A DNA stretch of 64,000 nt, taken from the NCBI GenBank assembly GCA_037974335.1, contig CM075734.1, forward strand, positions 26,004,000 to 26,067,999, in the 5' to 3' direction. The notes below the pieces were generated by a model that was given only the letters and a program-made list of their open reading frames with translations, ran no database searches and was not told the origin of the DNA. The position numbers and the translations under genes were made by a program. Positions 1-10,777 of the stretch are shown here, piece after piece. Origin of the DNA: Prionace glauca (Eukaryota; Chordata; Chondrichthyes; Carcharhiniformes; Carcharhinidae). Every line of letters begins with the position of its first letter. Position 1 is the first letter of the stretch.

Positions 1-447
1 AAAGCATTGGGTTTGCTCTTAACCATTGTCTTGTGCTGCCATGTTGGAATTTATAAACAGCAAATCTTTTCAGACTCCAGCTGCAGCAGGATAAATAGTT
101 CTTGTGAAAGGGAGGGGAGAATAGACAAATACTCTTGTTAAAAAAAACCTTCTCTTGCCTGATAACTACTATAATAATGTTATCTTCTTGAACCTTTGTT
201 CTGTTTCTAGTATAGAATATGGCATACAATCATTGTCACTTTACTACAAATACACACTAAACTGAATCCAGACTGAAAAATGACTGAAATGCAAGAATAC
301 AAAAGCATCATAATACCTGAATAAAAAAGGGTATGAACCCTGTTAGGGAAGCATGAATCCATAAACAAGTTTCACCCTTTTCTGTAATCCAAATCATACA
401 TATTTAATTCTAAAAATTGTCAGAATATTTAAACAAATTATGCCTAC
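1..447 (-). other. MATR3 intron (partial)
   Basis: AT-rich sequence downstream of the acidic-tail exon. The intron starts with GTAGGC at 447 and its end lies outside the window. I see no exon and no recognised repeat here. Confidence 0.7.
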
Positions 448-859
448 CTTTCCAGGTAATCGTGCTGACATCTGAGAACCTGACTCTGCATCATCAGCCT
501 CCTCTTTAGTTTCACATTCGCTGAAGTGCCCAACTTCCATATCTGGTTCCAATTCCACTTCCATATCATCACCAGGTTCTAACTTGGCTTTCACTGATTC
601 ATCATAGGCCAACAGTAAGTCTTCTGCGCCATCTTCCTCATCATTATCAGTGTCTGGTGAAGGGCTGCCCTGTGACTTTACTTTAGCAATATTTTCTCCT
701 TCCGTCTGTTTGGAATCTTTATTTTCCTCCATTGATGGAGAGTCCATCTGTGTACTTTCATGGTCTGTTTCCTTTGAATTCTTGGATTTGTCTTGAGCCT
801 TTCTCTTATTGCTGGGGGATCGTGCTCTTTTAGAAGGACTGTGAGAACGACCTCTTTTC
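448..859 (-). CDS. MATR3: MATR3 exon: basic Ser-Pro region and acidic tail
   Basis: This 412-nt exon begins after TTTCAG and ends at AAAG|GTAGGC. Its first base completes an Arg codon split with the previous exon. It encodes a basic Ser-Pro stretch starting KRGRSHSPSKRARSPSNKRK, which corresponds to the bipartite nuclear localisation region of human MATR3 (human has KRSYSPDGKESPSDKK there). A Ser/Glu/Lys-rich segment follows, then a strongly acidic tail with DTDNDEEDGAEDLLL and MEVELEPDMEVG. No fold is expected; the region is probably disordered. It is the last coding exon in the window and leaves in phase 0. Alignment to human is loose in the acidic part, so identity rests on order and composition there. 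Confidence 0.9.
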
Positions 860-1818
860 CTGAAATCAAACATCCACAAAAACATGAATTGAACTATCAG
901 GCAATTCAAATACTACCATCACGAGTGTTTTCCTAAAGAAAAAGGCCAGAGTTTCAACGCACCGTTGGTCTGTATCTTTGATTACAAGCTCCTGATTTTA
1001 GTTGATGTAAAAAGAACAGGTGCCAAGAATTTGTCAATATAGGAAAAATAATCACTCACAGCATTAGGAAATGGACTAAATACAAAAAAAAACTGGCTTT
1101 GAATCTACGAGCAGATGATTGCATTTGCTTTCTGATCCTGTCTTATGACTGGTGCATCAAATGATGACATTAACAGGTTAAAATCACTCTGAATTCAAAG
1201 CTAAGTTGTCCATAATTATGTCTTAATTGCACTTATAAACACTGAAGATTTAGTGCCCCACCAAGGGCTGTCAACCCATCTCATTTGCATTTGATTTTTG
1301 TTTTACATAGAAGAGTATTAAGTCTGAAGATCAGTTGACATGTAAATAGATGCCTTGATGCTCCAGGAGAGTACACTGCTCTAAGGTTATAAACAAATCT
1401 GTTATTTAGTCTAAAAAGAATTGATGGTTGAGTGAATGGAAAGATTATACCAATTTTTTAAGGTCTTTATTTTTTCTCTCCTTTCCACATGCTGCAATCC
1501 ATCAATGATGGTTGTTACCAAACCCACAAGCTTGCACTAAAGATGCTCTGAAATTAGCAGCAGAAATGTGTACAGCAGAGCTGTCTTTGTTGCATCTGCT
1601 TAATTGCCTGTATGTCAAACTGCACCATACTCCAAAAAAATTTACAAAATACTTACACTGCAGATATTTCTAAAGATAAGTTTCTAAATTATTAATATCT
1701 AATGCAGCTTAATTACATTTGCTTAACTGTCTTTCAAATAAGTTTAAATAATTCCCAATGAGTTACTGTTGAAACTTAGCCAACATAAATAAATAGAACA
1801 TTTAAGTACACAGCTTAC
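860..1818 (-). other. MATR3 intron, no recognised repeat
   Basis: 959 bp between the Ser-Pro exon and the 53-nt exon. Donor GTAAGC at 1818, acceptor TTTCAG ending at 860. AT-rich, with nothing else recognised. Confidence 0.7.
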
Positions 1819-1871
1819 CGGTTTTCTCGCTCTCTGTTTCTTAACAGTTCGTCAACTCCTTTGCCTTGTTT
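1819..1871 (-). CDS. MATR3: MATR3 53-nt exon after RRM2
   Basis: This small exon lies between a TTTCTTTCAG acceptor and a GTAAGC donor. It encodes KQGKGVDELLRNREREN plus two bases of the next Arg codon. It lies where human MATR3 has IPNRGIDLLKKDKSRKR, and the shared G-[IV]-D-x-L-L pattern supports the call. It links the end of RRM2 to the basic region. Confidence 0.9.
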
Positions 1872-2364
1872 CTGAAAGAAATAAAATATTAATTCCCTTG
1901 TTGCCACCTGAGTTAATTCTTGAAGTAGCGGAGAATTCTTAAAGTACAATACTAACTCATTTATGAAGGAGCTCTTACACTGGACAATTTAAATAATTTG
2001 CTTATTAAAGGTATAAGAAAATATGTCATCATTCTGCTACTAAAGCATCAAACCCAGCAGTAAATCCCACAGTTTTAAGAGCTCATTCTGCATGTGCGAT
2101 TCAATTGTTCTGGTACTTACTATGAATATCTGCTTCCAACTATTTAGCTGGGACAGCGTTTGTTCTACTCAGGCAGCAGTGGTATGCTTTGGTTGAGGTA
2201 AATGATGTTTACCACAGTAGCAATGCAAGTTGAACGGGCATTTTTGTGTGCCAGTGAAGCAGACCGATTTTGCAAATCCCAAAGCCAACATTTCAATAAC
2301 CATATCCAGGTACTCACTGGGCTCAATCCTAATAAACAAAATTTAACATTAACATATGACTTAC

Positions 2365-2496
2365 CCTCAATACTAGATTTTTATATTTTTGAGACAAATA
2401 TACTTTCAGCTCTCTGCCGTGGAACATAAGAGGTATTTTCTTGAATTTCTCAATCATGGCCATTGCTATTTGGTGTGTTTCCATTTCCAAGAAAAC
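2365..2496 (-). CDS. MATR3: MATR3 exon: second half of RRM2
   Basis: 132 nt, 44 codons, phase 0 at both ends, between acceptor CTACAG and donor GTAAGT. It encodes VFLEMETHQIAMAMIEKF at the start and LKVYLSQKYKNLVLR at the end. The VFLEMET strand is the RNP1-like strand of the divergent matrin RRM, and LSQKYKNLVLR matches human LSEKYKKLVLR. Human MATR3 has the same split, beginning at AFIEMETREDAMAMV. Confidence 0.97.
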
Positions 2497-2552
2497 CTGT
2501 AGTTGAAACAAAGGATCATTAGGAAACGTAACTAAGGCCGGAAATAGAGGCA

Positions 2553-2819
2553 AACAATCCCTACAGTTCAGAAAGAGGCCTTTCGGTGCATTGAGTCTGC
2601 ATTGATTCTCCAAAAGGGCATTACCCATCCTCTATATCCCTATGACACCGCACACAGAACACAGCTAATCCACCTAATCTGCACATCCTTAGATTGTGAG
2701 AAGAAACCCACACAGACACGGGAACAACGTGAAAACTCCACACAGTCACCCAAGGCTAGAATCGAATCCGGGTCCCTGGCCTTGTGAGGCAGCAGTGCTA
2801 ACCACTGTGCCATCCCTCC
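2553..2819 (-). repeat. tRNA-headed SINE, minus
   Basis: Read on the minus strand it has a tRNA-like head (TGGCACAGTGGTTAGC A-box region, GGATTCGATTC B box), a fish/shark-type core ending in CCACAATC-like sequence, and a tail resembling GGCCTCCTTCTGCACTGTAGGGATT. It lies in the intron between the RRM2 exons and is an old copy with many substitutions. Confidence 0.8.
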
Positions 2820-3599
2820 AATAGGTTCAGCACCACACAAAAAAAGACTTACTATAGGCAGCCTCTTGGAAAGAAGTTCACTTATAATTAGGAATGGCCA
2901 GAAATCTTGCCAGGGAAAATAACATTAATACCATCTTTCCAAAAAAATATATATTTGGACAGCAGACATTTCTTTCTCTCATTGTGTTAGTTCAGAGTCT
3001 TCATATTAAGCAGGTTTATTGTTATATATCTAATAGATCCTTAGAAACAATTCAAATATTTACTAACAATCAATTGTGCATAATCCCTTCTCAAATCTAA
3101 CAAAGCATCATTCCTAATATCCTTTTATAACGTGTCATGAGAAACAAGTAACTCTCTCACTTAAAATGCTTCTGCTTTTACATGAGTTTGATCATTCAAC
3201 ATTATAAAATGCATGACTCAGTTATTCTGCCGTCTTACTATTTTTATTGTTTCCACTTTTAGAACAGCACTGATGTCACAACCGCACCAGCAATAGGTCA
3301 TCTTCATAGTTGACTATCTATTTTTACCTGTTCATATATACCTCTACTCCTACCCATCTCAATTTTCTGCTTATGTCATGATGTCAATATTTTATCTTAA
3401 TATTTGCAGATACTACTGTAGCCAATAATTAATTCCAAATTCAAAACTTGGATCAGTGAAGCAACAGCTAGTGCAGCTGAATGAATCAACTGCCCATGGC
3501 TCAAAAGTAAAGAGAGGAGAGAGAAATGGTTGGATGGAGCACTTCCCATTTACAATACTGGTGCACGAGATCACAATCATCTTCAACATCTCCTTCATG

Positions 3600-3775
3600 A
3601 CTATCCTGACCTGGATATACTTAATTGCCTCTTTACTGTCATTAAGTCATCATTTCTACCCAACAGCATTGTGGGGCACCTTCGTGAAGTGGACTACGAC
3701 AGTTCAAGGAGACCATCATCACCTTCAAAGGCAATGAACAGATGGTAAATGTCAGCCTTGCCAGCACTGCTCATT
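3600..3775 (+). repeat. interspersed repeat tail (GACTACGACAGTTCAAGGAG type)
   Basis: Contains a segment around 3690-3775 that resembles 13535-13700, including a perfect-like GGACTRC...GCAGTTC stretch and a final AATGTCAGCCTTGCCAGCA. It looks like the 3' part of an unclassified interspersed repeat. Its start is uncertain, and I cannot name the family. Confidence 0.5.
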
Positions 3776-4061
3776 TCCCAGAATTAAAAAAAAAACTGCA
3801 TGCTACTTAAGGTGGTAGCAAATTGCATTAAAAACAAAATATGTATTAAAATCTTTCCACTAACCGTAAGAATGAGAGTAGCCAATGGCAAAAAGGTCTG
3901 AAAATTCATGACATGGAATCATGTAATTTTTGTACTTTTTTCATGGCCTGCAGTGAACTGGGGTTTCTGAAGCTCTCCTCTCCTGGTGTTGGGGAGGCAG
4001 AAAAATTTAAAAGGACGGAATTCCCTTATGCTAAGTCAGAATTCCACTAAACAATGGAAGT

Positions 4062-4075
4062 CCCCCCCCCCCCCC
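4062..4075. repeat. poly-C tract
   Basis: Run of 14 C on the plus strand in the intron before the RRM2 first-half exon. Simple repeat; its length is liable to sequencing error. Confidence 0.9.
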
Positions 4076-4454
4076 GCCTCCCCTTAATACACATCAGTTT
4101 TAGAACAAAATGACCAAACAAATGCTAAGTTAAAATAAATGTTAATTCTATTTGAAGGATTATAATGTCAAATCCTAACAGGATAAAGAAGCAAAATCAA
4201 GGAACTTGCAACACACTCTTTAAATAGCTTGAACAAGGCAAGTCCTGAATTCTTCGAAACACACAGTATTAAAATCCTGCAACCATTGAAATGCCAATAA
4301 GTCATACTCCAGTATATATTTGGCAGCTATTATTTTAAAAGAAACAATTCCTCACTACCAGAACAGTAATATATGATCCAAGTAAATTAATTCCTTTTAT
4401 TACTCAGTCATAAAATATTTCACATTATTGCTGACATTTTGAATTCCACAGCAC

Positions 4455-4595
4455 CTGATTCTTAACTCTCATCAGTAGGTAATTGGTCACTTTTCCAAAG
4501 GGTATACCAAGGCATACAATTTCTGAATCAGTGTAGCCAACAGAAGGCAAGTTGCTGATGTGGACCACCCGACTGCGTTCCTCAATTTCTTTGCC
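4455..4595 (-). CDS. MATR3: MATR3 exon: first half of RRM2
   Basis: 141 nt, 47 codons, phase 0 at both ends, between acceptor TGTTTAG and donor GTGCTG. It encodes GKEIEERSRVVHISNLPSVG and continues through PFGKVTNYLLMRVKNQ. VVHISNLP is the RNP2 strand, and human MATR3 has [20 protein letters not shown] in the same place. The donor is a weak GTGCTG, but it is the only one that keeps the join to the next exon at human-like KNQ|VFLEMET. Confidence 0.97.
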
Positions 4596-5080
4596 CTAAA
4601 CATGAATGGAAAATACATTATTTAAACCACATAACTGCCAGCACCTTAACTTTCAACAAAACTGGCGATGAGGTGTCTTCCAGCAAGATCGTCAACGAAG
4701 GTCAACTTTAAACAAAACTGGTGACAAGAAAACAGTCCTGAAATAATTCATCTGGACTTTTTGAGTCAAGAGTCGATTTTCAGGGGACTGTCATACCATC
4801 GATCCAATGTGCAGTTAATTTAGCCATGAAAACAGATTTTGTTTAGCACTTGCTGCAGGCGAATATTAACTTTTAAGTTGATAAAAGCACTCTTGACCAT
4901 TCCATCTTTTAAAAAAAAATCGACTCAACATCGAGATAGCTCAAGGAGAATCAGGTGCAGGAAAAGCAATAGTTGGTGAACATAGCATTTATTAAATAAC
5001 TAGGTGGGCTCAAAACCCCCTAGAAAACGAACAGATTGTGTAAATAAGGGAACAAATCTAAAATCAATAATTTTACTTAC
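4596..5080 (-). other. MATR3 short intron
   Basis: 485 bp between the linker exon and RRM2. It contains two imperfect copies of an AACAAAACTGGYGA motif (about 4656-4672 and 4712-4728), a small local duplication. No transposon seen. Confidence 0.7.
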
Positions 5081-5167
5081 TGAATTGGAGACTCCTTTCG
5101 GGCTCTCTGTCGCACGTGGCTGCGTTGGATACTGTGTCTCAGGGTGACCCTGCTTCTGGAAAGGCAA
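5081..5167 (-). CDS. MATR3: MATR3 inter-RRM linker exon
   Basis: 87 nt, 29 codons, phase 0 at both ends, between acceptor TTGGAGCAG and a perfect GTAAGT donor. The polar sequence starts LPFQKQGHPETQYP and ends SPKGVSNS, with no similarity to a fold. It sits where human MATR3 has the short Lys/Gln-rich linker between RRM1 and RRM2. It is accepted because both splice sites are good, the frame stays open, and the phase fits on both sides. It could be alternatively spliced, since skipping it would keep the frame. Confidence 0.8.
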
Positions 5168-5449
5168 CTGCTCCAACAAACCACAAAAAAGAACAAAGAT
5201 AAATCAGAATTTAAATCTTCTGGTTTAAAGGCAGATTGGCACTTATTATAAAAATAATTAGGGAAAAAGAAAATCGGATTTTTTTTCCAATCTTGAGTCA
5301 CAGTCCAGCCAAGAAATAATATAAAGAAATACTGCAAGTTAAGTTTCTAGGAGTAAAAAAGCAGGGAAGAAAAGGTTAAAGTATACTACAATCTAAGGAT
5401 CAGTACTGCAATGACAAGGCCATGGAAGTGTTTCAGAAAATGGGGAAAA

Positions 5450-8400
5450 TGGACTGCTTAAGAAAAGAGATTTGAATGCAGCAAATAGGAGGCTGGATGA
5501 ACTTAACGTAGTCACTTTCCTTAGCACAGTAAGGTGGAAAACCCTTTGCTTTGCTCCAGAGCCTGTTCATCCCAAGAAGCCTAAATCACTATATTGCTGA
5601 GACTTTCAGATTCCATCAATGGAGCCAAGAGGACAAAAATATATCACAATTTGTAGCAACATTAAGAAGACTGGCAATAATTTGAGAGTTTGGCTTGACC
5701 CTCAGCAGGCTTGACTGTGAGACAGGCTTTTTGTAGGCTTTGAAATGAAGCAATTCAAAGACAATTGCTCACTGAAACTACTTTAACACAAAAACTTGCT
5801 ATTGTGTTCATGGTATCCATGGAATTGGCCGGAAAAGGAGCTTCTCAAATTGGAGCTGGAACCAAAACATACGAGATGGAAACTGACAGAAAGAAATGTC
5901 TTAAAATGCAAGCATGCCATAGGTATGCCCGGGTGGGGGACTTGCCACATGAATGTTGGAGCAGAGAAAATAAACATAAAAGCTGTGGCAAGAAGGGCCA
6001 CAAAATGAAGGCATGTTGCAAGCCTCCAAGATGTGCAAATACAAGAAAATGTCAAGATTTACAAAAGGGGTCGACAAAGTATCTAAGGACAATGAAAATT
6101 TTCAAGATAATACCAGACCAGAGAAAATCGAAGAACTGAAACTAGGTGTCCTATCCATGAAAGGGGATACGCAAAGGTCTGAGTTTTACCCAAAGTTAGA
6201 TGGAAATGAGGTAAAAATGGAAGCAGATACAGGAGCAGCTATACCACTTCTCCCAGAAAGTATAAACAATCAGAAACTTAAACATTTATCACTAAAATCT
6301 TTAAACATAATCTTGCAAATTTATACTGAGAAGGTAGTTCCATTGAAGGGATATATCATGGTTCAAGTAGACGTTAAAGGTCAATCAGCAGAATTACCTT
6401 TGCATACAGTAAAGGGAAATTCTCCTGCATTCTTTGAAAGAACATGCTGATATAAAATCAAGCTTTACTGGGGAACATTTAACCAATTGGCTGACAGCAA
6501 GAACACACTACAAAAACTTCAGGAGAAGGTGGTTGAGAACTCCCTAGGATCCATGACTGCAATGGAGGCAAAGCGTAATATCAACTCTGATAGCAACCTT
6601 AGATGTTTAAAGACAAGAACTGTGCTTTAAGCAGCAAGACAGAAGCTAGAAGTGCAACAAGAAAAAATAGTCAAGAGTGCAAAAAATAGTCAATGTAACA
6701 ATGAGCAATTGGGCAACCTCAATAGGCCCAATTAGCAAATTTGATGGTTCTGTACAAATTTGCGAGGACTTTAAGATGACGATAAATCCAGTCAACCAGT
6801 ACCCTATACTGTTCATCAAAGACCTATTCACTGGATTATCTGGTGGTCAGCAGTTCAGCAAGCTAGACTTGTCCCAGGTCTATCTGCAAATGAGGGTGGC
6901 ATCTGAGTCACTGCTGAACCACTGCTAATGATTGTTATCCACAAGAGTTTGTTCCTGTATAAGCAGCTACCATTCGAAACAACACTCACAACAGCTATAT
7001 TCCAGAAATCAATGGACCAAATCCTACATGGCCTCAGCAATGCCCAATGTTATTTGGATGACATTCTAATCACAAGCAAAACTGAATAGAAACATTTACA
7101 AAACTTGGAAGAAACACTGGAGCATCTCGAGAAGTCAAACCTCCATATGAAGAATGAAACGTGAATTTTTCCAATAATTCCCATCAGTTATCTAGGTCAT
7201 GTAATCGACAAGGATGGCCTAAGAAAATGACAGCAATCCTAGATGTGCCAAGACCACAGAACGCATCATAAGTTGAGATCATTTTTAGAATTAATCAACT
7301 ATTACGATAAGTTCATCCCAAATTCTGCGACACTACTAAAGCCACATCATACCTGGTGGGCTAACCAACAATGGAACTGGGTGAAAGAGCGTGAAAGTGT
7401 GTACAAAGGAGTTAAAGACTTGCTCAAGCAATTGAGATATTAATCCAGTGTAACTCAGGTAAAAATTCAAATAGCATGTGAGGCATCATCCTATGGGGTG
7501 GGTGTCGTATCTCCTCGCATTATGGAAACTGCGGAGGAGCAGTCAACAGCCTTTGCATCACAAATAATCTCAAGCACAGGAACAAAATTATGCAGGAATT
7601 CACAAAAAAGAGCTCTGCATAGTTGTGGCATTAAAACAATTTCACCAGTATGTATACGGCAGACGAGTTATCTCGTTGACCAACCACGGCCACTGAATCA
7701 TTTTTAGCCCATATCAGGGAATTCCATTATTAGCTGCAAGTCATCAAAAAAACATGGGCATTGATATTATCAGTACATAATTATGAAATCAATATCGGAG
7801 ATCAGAACAGCATACCAAAGCAGATCCTTATTGAGCTTGTCACTTCAAGACAAAACTGAAGACAAGACTGCAATATCAACATATACTTTTCCGAGGTAGA
7901 GAATGCTCCAATAAAATTGTCTCAGGTACAAAGGCACAAGGAATGACCCGGTAATGAGTCGGATCATAGACATGGATTTAAGAGGAACACAACATAAGAA
8001 GAATCCTGAATTGAGACTTTATGTAATGAGGGGATTTGAATTAACTGTCCAAAATGGAGTATTGCTATGAGGGATCAGGGCGATCACTCCTCCATGCTTA
8101 CAAAGCTGAATCCTGGATCAACTGCACAAAGATCCAAGGGTAATGCGAATGAAAGAACTCACAAACAGAAGAAAAAGTGTTTAACACCAGTCATATGCCA
8201 CAATACAGAATATTCCAACCTACAACCACTTCACCCATGGAATAGCCAAAACAATCTTGGCAGAGGCTGCATATCGACTTTGCAGGATCCATTGAAGGCT
8301 ACATGTTTCTTGTCCAAGTGGACGTGCAAAGTGGCCCAAAGTCAGCATAATGAAAGACAAAAGAAACCAGAGTAGTTGCTCACAAGATTTGGATGAGCCG

Positions 8401-9260
8401 AACAACTAGTCAGTGATAATGGGACTCAGTTAACATCTCAGGAATTTTTCAATTAACTTAAGAGCAATGGTATACAACACATTAGGACTACCCCATATCC
8501 ACATCATTCATCTGCTAACAGATTGGAGGAGAGGCTAGTACAGTCACTGAAACATGACATTAAAGCATCCAAAGATGAAGGTCTGTTACCCCAGGGAGTA
8601 AACGACTTTCTCAAGTCCTAATGAAACACGGTTCATATCACCACACAAAATTCACCGGCAGTGTTGTTCATGAGAAGGAAACTAAATTAGATCTACTCAC
8701 ACCACTGACACAACTACAACAGTAGAGCAACTACAACAAAAAACATAAACTTACTGCCATTAACAAACATCAAAACTGAGGCATTTTAAGCAAAGAGAAA
8801 GAGTTTTAGCAAGAAGCTACTCTGCAAGTGAGAAATGGGTACCTGCAACCATTCTAGCTAAAATGGGCCTGATGGACATGGATCAAATCCCCACTTCAAA
8901 AAGTGAATGAGCAGAAACAGTATCAGAAAGGCTTATATCAGACACTAAATACCTGAACCAAGAATTAATATAGACCTAAGTTCAGAGTCTACTCCAGCAG
9001 AACAACCAACATCTCTGGAAGCTGAAAACAAAAAAAAACTTCATAAGATGAAATACCTGATATTCTTAAAGAAAAGGCTATCAAGGATGTCAAAGATCAG
9101 ACTCCAGAATGTTGTATCTTACCATAACGAAATCACATTCACCAAAAAACCTTGCGATGTGATTGCATATTAATTGTACATATATAGATTATACTACTTG
9201 GTAATGTAACTGATGTGGATAATCAATAAAGTTTAAAAGCTTGTTGTTGTGCTACTGAAG
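5450..9260 (+). mobile_element. Ty3/gypsy-type LTR retrotransposon, broken fossil
   Basis: Plus-strand remains, in the order expected for Ty3/gypsy: a late gag part with a CCHC-type zinc knuckle (about 5750-6030), an aspartic protease with an ADTGA-like centre (about 6190-6330), reverse transcriptase with a KLDLSQVYLQM block (about 6690-7100), an RNase H part (about 7480-7700) and an integrase core (about 7950-8690). The element is clearly dead, with many breaks spread along it. No pair of LTRs could be recognised, so the ends are approximate. The level of decay suggests an old insertion. It lies in the intron between RRM1 and the linker exon, antisense to MATR3. Confidence 0.85.
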
Positions 9261-9462
9261 CAAAGGGGGAGAAATGTTATGTATTGTGAAGCAATGCATC
9301 TCTGTGTAATTCGTCACATGACATTCTCTCTCTTCCATCTTAGACTGTGATAAAGTAATACCTATCTCACTGAAGTAATCCAAGGGGTGGCTACCTATTC
9401 TTTTCTTCTGTAGAAGAGGTCAAATGCCCAAAACGTAACACATACCATATTAAATAAAATAC

Positions 9463-9594
9463 CTTTATGGTCAACTTCTTATATTTCTGAGAGAGTTCTA
9501 CTCTGATGACATTGCCATCGACAAAGGTAGGTTTCATCTGGTAAAACTTCACCATGGCTTGAGCTGCTTCAGGATACGCCAATTCCACAAATCC
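9463..9594 (-). CDS. MATR3: MATR3 exon: second half of RRM1
   Basis: 132 nt, 44 codons, phase 0 at both ends, between acceptor TTATAG and donor GTATTT. It encodes GFVELAYPEAAQAMVKFYQM and ends VELSQKYKKLTIK. GFVEL is the RNP1-like strand, and human MATR3 has [20 protein letters not shown] and VHLSQKYKRIKK in the same positions. The split point equals that of RRM2, as expected for the duplicated matrin RRM pair. Confidence 0.97.
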
Positions 9595-10768
9595 CTATAA
9601 TTAAAAATATAAAAAATGTTGAATGCTCCTAGATCTTGACAATCACCTGTAATTTTTTTTGTATGATCAGCTCCAAATATGAATAATCAAACTTGATGGC
9701 AAGCAGGCAAAGTACAATGGGAGAAGGGACAGGGGGAAGAACAACACAATTACAGACTGAGGGATGGAACTAGCACAGAAATTTCAATTATGTGATGGCA
9801 GATAATCAGTTCTAATGTCGGAACAACTTAGTGAAACAACTGTAAAACAACAGAATACTCGTTCAGTCGCTCGAAATTGTGTATTGCTGAAAAGGGAAAC
9901 TTTGTCAAAGTTTTTCATCTTGCACTCATCAGGATAATTTGGAAGAATACCAAATGTACAGGGAATGACAATTTATACTATATGAGAAGGAAGACAGACT
10001 GGTTGGCAGTTGTGCTCTGTTTGATAGTGGCATTGCACCAATTGATGGTGACTTACAGTTAACAGCCAAGCATTGTTTGAATTCTAAACCACTGATAGAC
10101 ACGAATCAAATCCCCTCTTCAAAAAAATGAGTGACTGATTAGTCAAGGCATTGCCCTGTGGAATGAACCAGCAAACGGCTGCCAGTTATTTTGATTAGCT
10201 GAAACAGGCACAATGTATGCATGTTCTTTCTGTCTGCAAAGAACAAGGTCCTGCATATTCACATATGTAGCTCCCAGTACATGCAAATAGCGCATACTAC
10301 AAGCCTGGCAGACAATTTTAAATTGGTTATCACCATAATTCTGAGCACACTGAGGATTATGTAGCAAATGTTATCCAATCGCAGAATCACATCTATTGCT
10401 GGAAACTGTGTGCTATCAATCTCACATAATTGCAAGCAATGTTGGTTGGGTATAGTCTGTATCCTGCAAAGAGTATCAGGCAAGTTGTTTGACAGTGCAT
10501 CTTGCATGATGCTGAATTGCCTGTCTGATTTTCACATACAACGCGAGTGTCTTACAGCCTAGAGACCAAGCAGGGCATACACAGCTGTAAACTTGACAAA
10601 AGAATGGGAATAATCATCCATAACAAGCATGACTATACGAAACTGCATGCCATTCTTAATTATGGTCTAAATTTGCATCCACTGAACTTGCTGCTCAACA
10701 TAGCCTTGCTCGAAAGTAAGCTAATAAAAACCACTTAGTGGGCTTGCCTAACAGCCATAAGCTGCCAC
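9595..10768 (-). other. MATR3 intron stretch, unassigned
   Basis: Anonymous intronic sequence between the RRM1 exon and the Penelope cluster. The part from about 10140 to 10560 looks like decayed repeat DNA, but I cannot assign it. Confidence 0.5.
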
Positions 10769-10777
10769 GTGATATAG

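Noticed and set aside
5783-6092. Cys-rich minus-strand open frames of 63-90 codons
   Set aside because: They are shadows of the zinc-knuckle region of the LTR element.
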